A stretch of 64,000 nt of DNA from Apostichopus japonicus (Eukaryota; Echinodermata; Holothuroidea; Aspidochirotida; Stichopodidae): the NCBI RefSeq assembly GCF_037975245.1, contig NC_092571.1, forward strand, positions 6,284,001 to 6,348,000, written 5' to 3'. The translations under genes and the position numbers were made by a program. Below the pieces are notes generated by a model. That model was not told the DNA's origin, ran no database searches, and worked only from the letters and a program-made list of their open reading frames with translations. Positions 27,101 through 37,681 of the stretch are shown here, in pieces. Each line of letters begins with the position of its first letter. Within the stretch, counting starts at the first letter, position 1.

Positions 27101-30100
27101 AGGAAGTATGAAATTGCCCTTCCCCATGAGCAAATGTAGTAAAAGCAATATTTGAAAAAATAGTTGAAACAATAATGAATAACTAGGCTGAGAGTATAAG
27201 AGAAGGCATCTCACCTGTGACCAGTCCTGGAGCAATCAAGCCATTCCCACCCACCTGACATATTCCACTGCAAGTCACAAAGCTAAGCAAGATACAAAGA
27301 GAGAACATTACATGTATTCAACTTCTTTAATTGTACACAAATCTGTACCTCAAAATGCAGCTAATATACATTCAAATGTATCAGATCTATATATTCCCTT
27401 TGTTCTTGACAAATTCATGCCTAAAGCTTACTCATGTTTTTATATTTGAATTCAATTGAATTTTACTAGTTTCTAGTATAAATATGTATACATATCATAA
27501 AAGGGATCGTACACTGTGACAAATTGAGAGACACCATTTTATAAATTAATCAACTTAAATCAATAAAGAAAATGGAAAAGAGCCCAAAAAGTGTTCACCT
27601 CAAAAGTCATACTATTCTAAAAAATTCAGATTGAATACATAGAGCTGCGTGGAATACAAGGAAATTCTTAAAGAGTGTTTCTCTGATTGTGGTAATTCTG
27701 TTTGGGCAGTGAACTTCTAAACACAGTTGTTGTCTGGTGATAGTATTTTATTTGATTGTGGTTATTCTGTCTGGGCAGTGAACTTCTAAACACAGTTGTT
27801 GTCTGGTGATAGTATTTTATTTGATTGTGGTTATTCTGTCTGGGCAGTGAACTTCTAAACACAGTTGTTGTCTAGTGATAGTATTTTATTATGACAAACC
27901 TTCTCCTTGATATATTGTGGAAGACTTTCAGAGCCAGGACAGGACCAGTGCCAGCTGAAATTGAACACTGAAAATCCAAAATAAAAATGGATAGTAAATA
28001 GAAAACAGGCTTTCAATCTTTTGATTTAAAGTGCTTCACAGCAATCTCTTTTCTATGTCAGGCCTAAATGCATTCATCTCCAAAATGCATCTAAGTTATA
28101 TTAGGTACCGACAGGATGATATGGTCTGTGGAAGCACAATGACCATTTAACAAAGCAAGTTCAAATAAGCAAGATAGTGACCTCCACAAAAAAACGATAA
28201 GCTTCTTGTACTCAATGTGATACTCCTACATGCCGAATATGAAATTGGTCCGACCTTTTCTTCTTCAGACATCGAGTTTACAAGCTGGGCGTCACAAACA
28301 CACACACACACCATCATGAATGCCAAGGTTATGATTATCATCAAAAGCTAACAATTTAGTTATGTATTTGGCCTTTTGGGAATTTTGGAATATCATTTTG
28401 CGAAGTGTTCCTATTTGTGTAACATCCTTTGAGTTTTTATGCTGACACAGACTGACAAAGCCAGTCTTCTAGTACCTTCCACACATGGTTCACTTTATAG
28501 TCCCTTCAGTATGAACCATACACAAACACTACCAAGTCTCTGCTCTTGTTATGTTCATCTTATTTCAATACCTTACCACTTGTGTCGTATCACTCCCACT
28601 TCCATATAATCAAACTGGCTGAGCTCCTGTCAATACATTGCCAAACCCCAAGCCAAGTTATGGCAAAATAGAGTGTGTGTAGTTGAAGTTTAGTTTGAAT
28701 ATTGTATTCAATACATATGATAGAAAATGTTACTGTTTAAGCCACTGAAGGTTGTACAATGCATTTGAGAATGTTAATGTCTTAATACTGTTGTTATAGT
28801 GATGTCATACTTCCTAGAGTGATGAAAGTCAACAGAAAACAGTGCATCAACAAAAAGTGTAAAGAATACTGGATACAATTAACATCACACCATACAGGTA
28901 ATGCTAACTTTATGATTAAAAGCGGTGCATATCTTATCTACAAGTGTAGTTCTTTATTAATCTTACAGGATATGGAAGTGGAGAGTTTCAAGCAGAATAG
29001 CAAAAACAAAACTTACCTCACCCCACGTCTTACTAGACAAGACACTTCTACAGGAGGCCGAGACATTTCCTGTGCCATTTCCATTTTGTGTGGAGAGTGT
29101 GCCTGAGAATGTAGCTGTTTCCGAGACTGTCAGTGGTGCATCAATAGACTGATGTATAGACATATTCTTTACCTCAATATGAGGAATGCTATTGACAATA
29201 AAGGAAAGAAATGAAGTATACTACATCAAATATTATGGCTGAAACTTTGGTAAAATTTTTCACAGCAGCCACAAAGGGAAAACTAATAGATAACTTATGA
29301 GCACATAGATAAGTGAACATTTAAGTGAACAGTTTCACACAAAATGTCATAATTTCCGGATGATGTTTGCTTCAATTGAATATGTGGGAGGGGTTGCAGA
29401 GCAAGTTTCAACATTACATTACATAATGACTTTTACACTGTAAAGGCTCCTGTTTTTTTTTAAATGTTTCATAATTAAATGGTCTGATATTGATGAGATG
29501 ACCTAACATGCTTGACAAGAATGAATTATTTAAACTATAGTGTTACATACAAGTCTTCATCTTCATCATAGTGATAGCTGTCAAAGAGTTCTGTAGCATC
29601 GATGCCTACTGTGACCGAACCCTGTTAGATAGATGCAAGTACATTAAATGAACATCAACTTTTGTTATGTCAGATTGAATGCATATGTGACTAATGTGAG
29701 GGGAGATTTGCAGTAAGCACTTGCAAGACATCTGAACCATTAGGCAAGATGCCACACAATCACATGATCTATTGAAACTTTGAGAGGATATTAATTGTTG
29801 AACCTTGGTATGTTAATGAGCAGAGCAAGTGATATTTTATATGTGATAGATGATCTGTTAAATCCTAAAGTCAGAGACAATATTATATACAATAAAACTT
29901 GCATTAGCCAGACATGGCAAGACAAGAGGAAAAATAATTGCATAATGGAGCTTTGTACCTTGAAGTGTAGTTTGGTGTTATAATGGATCGTAAAAGTACT
30001 ACAATTACATTATCAAATGACTTCAAGTTTTCAGAGTTTTGCATTTTACAATTATTTGTGTTTGTGTTATAACATGCTCAAGTTTGAATATAGCAACCAG

Positions 30101-33100
30101 ATTTATATTCCAGGATAAAAGGAAACCAGATATATATTCCAGCATTAAAGGAAACCAGATTTATATTCCAGCATAAAAGGAAACCAGATATATATTCCAG
30201 GATAAAAGGAAACTAGATTTATATTCCAGAATAAAAGGAAACCAGATTTATATTCCAGTATAAAAGGAAACCAGATTTATATTCCAGAATACAAGGAAAC
30301 CAGATTCATATTCCAGCATTAAAGGAAACCAGATATATATTTCAGGATAAAAGGAAACTAGATTTATATTCCAGAATAAAAGGAAACCAGATTTATATTC
30401 CAGTATAAAAGGAAACCAGATTTATATTCCAGAATACAAGGAAACCAGATTCATATTTCAGCATTAAAGGAAACCAGATATATATTCCAGGATAAAAGGA
30501 AACCAGATTTATATTCCAGCATTAAAGGAAACCAGATTTATATTCCAGCATTAAAGGAAACCAGATATATATTCCAGGATAAAAGGAAACCAGATATATA
30601 TTCCAGGATAAAAGGAAACCAGATTTATATTCCAGAATAAAAGGAAACCAGATTTATATTTCAGGATAAGAGGAAACCAGATATATATTCCAGGATAAAA
30701 GGAAACCAGATTTATATTCCAGAATAAAAGGAAACCAGATATATATTCCAGGATTAAAGGAAACCAAATCTATATGCCAGGATAAAAGGAAACCAGATGA
30801 TCCAGATCTTTATTCCAGCATAAAAGGTTCAGATAATCTAGGTTTACATAACAGGGCTCAAAATTAACAGTCGTCAGATACGACCGAAATCACATCGGAC
30901 AACTTAAAACCCTGCTTAGGTTATCCGACGGAAAACTAGCTTACAGTATTTGCCGAAAGTGTTCAACATTTAGAACAAACCTTGGAAAATCCCTATTCTT
31001 TCAAAATATCATTTGATATCAAATAAACCTTCAAGTTTACGAACATAACATTACCTGAAAGAAATTCATGGAAATTGATAAAATTACAGATAATTATGAT
31101 GTTTGTGAAATTCCTTTGATCTTACATGTTGACAGTATTCCAAGATGAATTTTAAGGAACTAGATAAAATTATGGAAGGACAGAGGATGGAAAAAAAGAC
31201 TCTTACTCTAGGATTGGTACTCTGTTGAAGCTTTCTCTCTGCATTCTCTTTTTGCAATCTCTGATATTCTTCAATTATCTCTGCCGGAGTCCTTGTACGA
31301 GGGACCACCTGCCAATCTGCTTCAAGGCCTTTCTTACCGTAGACATCATAAATGGCTCGCTTTTCTGGCTGACTTAAAACTGACATAAAAATGGAAACAA
31401 AGTTCTTAAATCCAAGTGTTTTCTTACATATTTCAGTGAGAAGTTTAATATGGTGGCTACGAAATGAAATGTTTACCGACCTTTATTCCATATACAGACA
31501 GGGTAGTACCAATTATAATCATTGTGTTCCATACATAAAACCATGATGTTGTGATGAAAGTTGTTGAGAAGTGAAATACTTCACATCAACATCAAAGTTA
31601 TCTAAAACAGCTTGCCTGGTTATGTTTGTGACACCAAACTGATTGGTCAGACGTTGCTATGCTTCTGGAAAGTACTTTCAAGCAATTATACATTAATATT
31701 TGTTGGACATGTGTAGAAAGCTTACAGAAACACAACTTACAAGTAATAACTGAAAAACTCACTTATGAGTTTTATGCAAGTCAATTATAATAGAAAATAA
31801 ATCTTAAGTTTCACAATAAGCCTTGTATGCAGTTTTCCATTTATCTTAATGATAATTACTGTATTAAGTATGTATAATATATAAAGAGGCATATCATTTA
31901 CTAAGTACTCATTAACTACTCATTGTACAGTGCTATGTACTACTCTTTTACTACTCATTGTACAGTGCAGTACAGTACAGAACAGTGTACTACTCATTTA
32001 CTGCTCATTGTACTGTGCAGTGCAGAACAGTGTACTACTCATTTACTACTCATTGTACAGTGCAGTGCAGTACAGTGTACTACTCATTTACTACTCATTG
32101 TACAGTGCAGTGCAGTACAGTGTACTACTCATTTACTACTCATTGTACAGTGCAGTGCAGTGTAAGTACTACTCATTTACTGCTCATTATACAGTGCAGA
32201 ACAGTACAGTGTACTACTCATTTACTACTCATCGTATAGTGCAGTGCAGTGCAGGACAGTACAGTATAGTGTACTACCCATTTAATACTGATTGTACAGT
32301 GCAGAACAGTACAGTAAACTACTCAATTTACTACTCATTGTACAGTGCTGTACAGTGCAGTACAGTGTACTACTTATTACTCATTGTACAGTACAGTGAA
32401 AGTACTACTCATTTACTACTCATTGTACAGTGCAGTACAGTGTACTACTCATTTACTACTCATTGTACAGTACAGTGTAATTACTACTCATTTAATACTG
32501 ATTGTACAGTACAGTGTACAGTACTAATCATTTACCTGTGTATGCTTCTTGGACCTTTGTAAAGATTGCTTTAGCAGCAGCTTTGTCCTCCTCTGATTCA
32601 TGCTTATCTGGGTGATAAAACATGCAAAGCCTGCGATAGGATGATTTCAGTTCCTCATCATTTGCCTGTTAAAGATTATTAATAACTAATAATTACCATT
32701 ATTATAATAATATTTAACTGCTGCCTCCATCATAAAGCCAAAGCTACTGTAAGTTGGTTGCATTCATATTTTCTAACTTTCAACAACCAGGAATATGCCA
32801 CTTTGGTAAGGAACAATGATCAAACTTACCTCCAAATATCAGCGCTCAGAAAATCGTCACTTAACATAGAGTGATGCTTGTCATTCCTCCCCCCCCATTG
32901 GGGGGGGCCCTCCCCAACTCTCTTACAAACTTGGGAGAATTTGCTTCAAACAATTATTTGACTGTATTCTTTTAACTTAACATGTTACAAATTATTCAAA
33001 ATTCCATGATGCAAAATGAAAAACTGCTTAGTATAGAATGGCAGCCCTTTGTACAGTCTACTGATGCTAACTTTAAATATATATTTGATGTAGTTCTTCT

Positions 33101-34926
33101 GTTCCTTTAATAAACACATATTTTGTCAGCACATTGTAAACCTGTAGTGCAGTCACCATTCAACCACTGAAAATGTTGTTGATGTTTTGACAAAAAGTCA
33201 ACTTATCAGACAGCTATGGATAGCAGCTAAATTGGTTTAACCTTCTTAACAAACTTGTATACTTTGCAGATTGGCAGTTCATGTGGCCTAATAAGGCTAA
33301 TAAATAAATGAAAAATAACATCAGACATTAGCCTACATCTGCTCTGCAGAAATAGCTGGTAAACACACTGAGGTCAATTTCTGTGATACAGTCTTGGTGA
33401 TTGACAAATGAGACCAAGACAGACACCATGTGTGCAAATTATGTTATAAAATAACCCCAGTGGCAGATGGAAATAGGACAGTGGTACTGTACATGTGTTC
33501 TAAATGCAGGGAACATAAGATTATAGGGTCATTTGAAGTTTAGACAAAGTTTCTGCTTAATGTAAGCTGCTATACTTATCATGGAAAGGTCCACAAAGGA
33601 GGCATGGTGACTCCTAGCCTTATTTGGGTATCAGTTCCTGCATTCCATGTTTGGAACACTGCCCCTATGAACCTACCAGATATTGCTTGTAGTTAGGTAA
33701 TTCACTAGTGTTACATGATGTTGTTCACACAATGATTGCACCTGTGCAGTTCTATACATGGAGTTCAAATACAATATCCATGAGCATGGAAAACGTACCA
33801 CTATCTCACTTCCTTTTTTGTTTATATGTTAAAGTGATCATATTCATACTCTTCAAAACATTTCTTCCTTATTTGATAACTAGTGTTCATCCAGAGCAGG
33901 TTACAGGATATTCTAAAGCTAGTTTTCAAAAAGAACGTTTCTAGAGGTCTTTACTTTCCAAATTGTTCTCAGGCATTCTAAATGAAAGCATAAGATGGCT
34001 GAATGTCCCAGTTGTACTTGCAAGAAGTGTGAATGGGTTTAATAATGCTTTGGACAAGCACTTGAAGCATTGTAATCGGGTCTTAGTGCTGTGTCTTCAG
34101 TTTTTTTATTTTCTTCTATATAGGGTCCTTGATGATGACTTGGGTGTCTCTCCTGATCCTTTTTTCTACTTAACTTAACTAACTGAACTTTCTTTATTAT
34201 CATTTAATGTCAGTCGACATGGAGAGCCACTATCATGGAGTGTCCGAAATTCGATCAACTTACGATTCAGTGCCAACAGGCAAAATGTTTTGATTGTTAT
34301 TACAGTAGGACTAGGCTTTAACTCTGACAACATTAAATTTATGAAAAAATGAATTTAGTATGAAGGAAATTTGACCAATTAGGCCTCATCTACCCATCGG
34401 AAGGCTTGTCTAAGCTACTGTAGCACTATACGTAGTACTGTGGAGCTGACCCTGTAGAGCTAAGCCTAGCCTAAGGCTATATAGGCCTAGGCCTATTTGA
34501 TTGATGCAAGTGTTATTTGTAGTGATGTGCTTGATGTTCATGTGTGGATGTTTTGGACTGATATGCGTTAACATGGTACCTGCTGAAAGATCTACGAGGT
34601 GTGCGAAGTGAGGACCCGAACGAAATTGGGACCACATACTATTACTTAGGCCTGGGCATATCAGCATAGCCTAGGCCTAGTCAGCTAGCTTAGGCCTAAC
34701 GTTACACAACTTGGGAATAGGAGGCCTAAGCCTACAGGTTTGGAATGCGGTAAATGTCACGTCGACTTGACAAATAGAAAGCTACGCGAACCTGATGAAG
34801 CTAAATTCGCAAATAAATTTTTATTTAAACGGAATACAATGATTACTTTACCTCTTTACGAACGTTTAATATCGCATAGAAATCTTCCTCTGTCTTGGCA
34901 TCATCGTCGCTAACGGGGGCAGCCAT
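18103..34926 (-). CDS. DNAJC11: DNAJC11: mitochondrial J-domain protein
   Basis: Exons in transcription order: 34852-34926, 32536-32665, 31207-31379, 29551-29621, 29017-29188, 27900-27967, 27215-27282, 26222-26429, 25556-25672, 22646-22801, 21833-21902, 18934-19137, 18159-18288 (open to a TAG at 18103). The first twelve total exactly 504 codons; reading to the TAG gives 565 aa, against 559 in human. A J domain with YHPDKH lies at about residues 43-48. [20 protein letters not shown] is a charged helix. [11 protein letters not shown] and [13 protein letters not shown] match the central conserved region. A hydrophobic segment ([18 protein letters not shown], near residue 385) and [20 protein letters not shown] precede the C-terminal DUF3395-type domain ([25 protein letters not shown]). 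Known role of the family: an outer-membrane-associated partner of the MICOS/SAM bridge that supports mitochondrial cristae. A strong donor at 18158 leaves the true C-terminus open. Confidence 0.95.
18159..18288 (-). CDS. DNAJC11: last recognised DNAJC11 exon, ambiguous 3' end
   Basis: It encodes [12 protein letters not shown]...LRIPKQ. After the codon for Q comes T|GTAAGT, a strong 5' splice site in phase 1. Human DNAJC11 continues KQ with a Ser, which would fit a spliced T|CN codon. If unspliced, 18 extra residues (ending FFTVC) precede the TAG at 18103-18105. I could not find a matching terminal exon further down the minus strand. Confidence 0.6.
19146..20412 (-). repeat. ~62-bp minisatellite, ~20 copies, in a DNAJC11 intron
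   Basis: The + strand unit is GTAAGTATACCCTATCAGTG, AAGGAAGATTGCATGGGCTACAG, then (A/G)(C/G)(A/G)GTATATAAATA(A)GAGT(A/G)TGT. Each unit has a TATATAAATA stretch. Two subtypes alternate (CAGACAGTATATAAATAAGAG and CAGAGGGTATATAAATAGAG). The array begins about 9 bp from the acceptor of the exon at 18934-19137, and the acceptor's pyrimidine tract aligns with the unit. Confidence 0.95.
21371..21831 (-). repeat. 91-bp minisatellite, 5 copies, abutting a 5' splice site
   Basis: Five near-identical 91-bp units with ACCACATATGTATGAGGAAT and CCAGAGCAAAGAAAAATAAA. The last unit ends AAACCATCTC at 21830, directly at the donor of DNAJC11 exon 21833-21902. The intron's first bases (GTGAGATGGTTTATTCTTC) are therefore part of the unit from position +3. 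Confidence 0.95.
22970..23770. repeat. diverged ~250-bp tandem repeat, ~3 copies
   Basis: Recurring phrases in order: TAGGAGTTTGCGACAC, CCATTTTGACCTACA, GTCCCATTATTCTCTACA, GACAAGCAGAAAA, TGACATCA.AATCATGCAGG, CACCTACNCACNAAGTTTGAAC. The repeat lies in the DNAJC11 intron between the exons at 25556 and 22646. The copies are old. Confidence 0.7.
23819..23866. other. perfect-arm hairpin
   Basis: The arms TATCTCATCTCCCTA and TAGGGAGATGAGATA are perfect 15-bp complements around an 18-bp centre that can extend the stem (CAT/ATG) past a 2-nt bulge. It is intronic in DNAJC11. A MITE remnant or a hairpin RNA are both possible. Confidence 0.55.
24640..25400 (-). repeat. dispersed GACCTTTGACC-type repeat in DNAJC11 intron
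   Basis: Diverged units with 'TTGACCTCTGATGACC', 'CATCCTNAT.CAAATTTGAGGTNCA.CCAAG' and 'CTTGAGAT.TGT'. This is the minus-strand orientation of the family seen at 8230-9300. It sits in the intron downstream of the exon at 25556-25672. Confidence 0.55.
27680..27892 (-). repeat. ~68-bp minisatellite, 3 copies, next to a 5' splice site
   Basis: Three units containing TTCTGTCTGGGCAGTGAACT and AACACAGTTGTTGTCTGGTG, ending GATAGTATTTTATT. The array stops about 8 bp from the donor of DNAJC11 exon 27900-27967; intron bases from +10 on belong to the unit. Confidence 0.95.
28160..28345 (-). repeat. dispersed repeat fragment with TG/CA tract
   Basis: GACCTCCACAAAAAA, TTCTTGTACTCAATGTG, ATATGAAATTGGTCC, GGCGTCACA, a (CA)n run and AAGGTTATGATTATCATC all recur in the same order at 40200-40520. 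It is a copy of the same repeat end, in the minus orientation. Confidence 0.65.
30090..30800 (-). repeat. ~29-bp minisatellite, ~24 copies
   Basis: The unit is AAAGGAAACCAGATTTATATTCCAG plus AATA/GATA/CATT. Two subtypes (GATATATATT and GATTTATATT) alternate. It lies in the DNAJC11 intron between exons 31207-31379 and 29551-29621, about 0.4 kb from each splice site. Confidence 0.95.
31915..32534 (-). repeat. ~43-bp minisatellite, ~13 copies, overlapping a 5' splice site
   Basis: The + strand unit is TACTACTCATTTACTACTCA, TTGTACAGTGCAGTGCAGTACAGTG. The donor of DNAJC11 exon 32536-32665 reads GTAAATGATTAGTAC on the minus strand, and array units read GTAAATGAGTAGTAC, so the splice-site bases are part of the repeat. 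Confidence 0.95.
33990..34060 (+). mobile_element. possible non-LTR retrotransposon ORF2 C-terminal scrap
   Basis: The translation contains [20 protein letters not shown], which resembles the 'LPxxVVxAxSVNxFKxxLDKHW' tail of ORF2 proteins in non-LTR elements. It is short and lies in DNAJC11 intron 1, on the opposite strand to the gene. Confidence 0.35.
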
Positions 34927-34990
34927 TTTGTTTTAATGTGAATTGCCCAGATCCAACTATTACCAATCGGCTATTTTTCAACGCAGTCGA
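34850..34990 (-). promoter_or_regulatory. DNAJC11 start region, locally CpG-rich
   Basis: The ATG (34924-34926) sits in AACAAAATGGCTGCC, with an A at -3 and G at +4, a good Kozak context. CpG is locally frequent in the first exon (TCGTCGCTAACGGGGG on the + strand). No TATA box is evident in the 60 bp upstream. Promoter placement is inferred. Confidence 0.4.
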
Positions 34991-37681
34991 ACAGCCTGCA
35001 GACTACTTAATTACAAAAAGATGTGGTGCAGACCTAGTATACATAGTCAGACCGACCTGTGAACTTTTCATTTTATCGCATGTTTGCCGGTATTTAAGGC
35101 ATTATCACACTCTCCTTTTTTAAGTGTTAATGCGTTAATCCATTTTGCGACTAGAAATAATCCATGAGTAAGCTTTAGTCGAGTCATTAACGTGGAGAAA
35201 ATCGACTATGTTTTTCGGGAAGTTATCGTCTCAAAGGATTCCTGGTGACAGGCAATGTGAATCTAATATTGAAGAGACAAAAAATTCCACACTGCTAGTT
35301 GAAGACTCCATCTAAGTATCTACCCCTTACTCAAGATATGGTTGATTGAATGCAACCTATTTGACTGACACACTAGGAGCCTGGTCTGATATGTCATGAA
35401 TTTTGGGCAAATTCATTACTGAATTGGGCTATTATAATCTTCTTGTTGATTTACGGATTACAGGCTTAATGATTCCTTGCAAACATTACAAGAGAATGTT
35501 TGAAATTTTGACTACTGTTACCAGCAAGATGTTTGCACTCATATTTACCCATGGATTATTAAGTTCATCCTAGTTGTATACTTTACAGGTATTGCATATC
35601 TTACTAGGTTTTCAGATTTGTTGACCTGAAATGACCATTGAACTCTACATAAAACATTAACGTCTTTTAAGTTACTTAGGTAAATCTGTATACAAAGACG
35701 TATGAAGGTAATTATGTTTTCATTTTGGAGTTTTTGCAATTGAAAAGTATTGACATGTTGACCGCAAATGACCAGTAAAGAACTTTAACTCCTTCAAAAA
35801 GAAATAGAGTTAATTAAGATGGATGCACATACCAAGAATGAACTTAATCCAAGAATTGTTTATGGAGTTATCAGATATTCAAACTTTGACCTCTGTTCAC
35901 CTAAAATATCCTCTGACCGACATAAAGGACACTGTTCTTGTATTCACTGTGCGCACACTGGATCTATATACCAAGTTATCACGATTATAAGGTTTTCCGA
36001 CTTTGACCTCTGTTGGCCTCAAGTCACCTTTAACTTCTCCATAAAGAACGATCTTTGCCCTCAGGCAAATCCAATTATATGAAGTTCAGTCAAGTGTAAG
36101 TTTTGAAGTTGTTGCATTTAGCCAAGCTGTAATCTTTTACTTATTAAGTCTACAAGGTTTCAAGGCTTTACCAGGAATAAACTTTAACTACAATGTATTG
36201 TTTGAGTTATAGTGTTTACCAGCAGATGTATCTTAAACACGCCATCAAAAAAGGTTCCTTTTGAGATCAGCATGTTGTTTTTTTTTTGTCTCAATATTTG
36301 TTGCCAGACTGGCAGAATCAACACTTTAATGTGACAAATGAAAAACTCTGTTAAAAAATATCCTCTTTGGTGGAAACAGCTGATAAGTCACTGGCCAAGT
36401 AGGAGCAACCAGCTGGTTATAACCAGATAGATCACTTACATTGCAGGTTATCCAATTATGTATGAGTATGCTAGGCTTGGCCTGACCATAAAGTTACAAC
36501 ACATTGCAACCTACAGCTTTAAGAGATCAGCACGTTAAGGCAAGAGAGAACTAACTACATGTAAGACCACTGTTATAAGAACAGCTTATATAACTAAACT
36601 ACAGCACAACATGTGACAAATTATTTCCTTTTTCTTTGTGCTTTTATTAAAAATGAGTCAATTAACAAACAGATGAATTTATACATAAATCTCATAAAAA
36701 AATTAGTTAAAGCCAACAGAAGAAGCAAGAACAAAAATCATTGCTCGAACTGAGCAATATCTGTCTTAATCCTTTTCTGAAACATTAAGGCCACAAGTAG
36801 ATACAGCACACATCTGTACAGCTTCACCCCTTCTACTGAATCAACAAATGAAATGTTCTGAAACCAGAAGGTATGCTTAGTAGATAATAAGTACAGATGA
36901 ATGCAGTAGTTTAAGACAGGCTTAATGACTTCACCGGTCATCTTACAGATGTAATCAGATGATTGGTTTTATGGCTAGAAGTTTGCAACAGGTAAAACCA
37001 TTTAATTTATCATGGTTACAGTTGCACAAAGCAGGAGTTGCTTCCTTTACATATATGCTCAAAGCTAATCTAGTCTGAGGATAAGTGTCCTCCCCAGAAT
37101 CCAGCAAAGGAGCTTTGGCCAACCAAGACGATTCCAACTGCTTCACAATCACTGCTGCTTCATTTCTCCAGGTCCAAACACTCTGAGACTTGCTAGTAAT
37201 AAAGCTGTATGGATTTAGGTTTCACACCCAGTTACATCTTTCTCTTCAGCTGAGTTCTGTTCCTTACTTTGTGCCTTCTACCAAACACTAACTCTCTGGT
37301 AGCAAAGCCAGATGTTCAGCACCTTCTGTTGCAGAACTTCACTCCCACTAATTTTTTACATCTTTTCTACCATTTGATTACTGAATTTGACTGATGACAT
37401 GATACGTTCACCATATTTTCAACACGACAAAATTCATTTATAGAGGCAAGCATTCAATGTACTGACAATCGCAAAGATCAGTACACATTACACTTTGCCA
37501 GGATTACATGAGTTTATTCTTCAGTACTTTCATATCCACACCACATGCACAAAATTGCAAATATATTTGATTGGAATGGTACTACAGACAAGGTTCTAGG
37601 TACTGATGCTTTGGCCTCTTGCTGCCTATCGAAATAGATCCTTTCTTTCACCCGTTGCGACTGAACCGCTTTCAGTTTGTT
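34927..37681. other. spacer between DNAJC11 5' end and CDK11 3' end
   Basis: No gene is seen. It holds a diverged GACCTCTG-type dispersed repeat (about 35600-36180) and CDK11 3' UTR. Candidate minus-strand AATAAA signals are at 37513-37518 (about 165 nt after the CDK11 stop) and 36643-36648. Confidence 0.55.

Noticed and set aside
27900-27954. DNAJC11 exon starting at 27954
   Set aside because: This acceptor breaks frame with the preceding GAG|GTAAGT exon. The acceptor 13 nt upstream restores frame and gives the expected WGE...AGTGP alignment.
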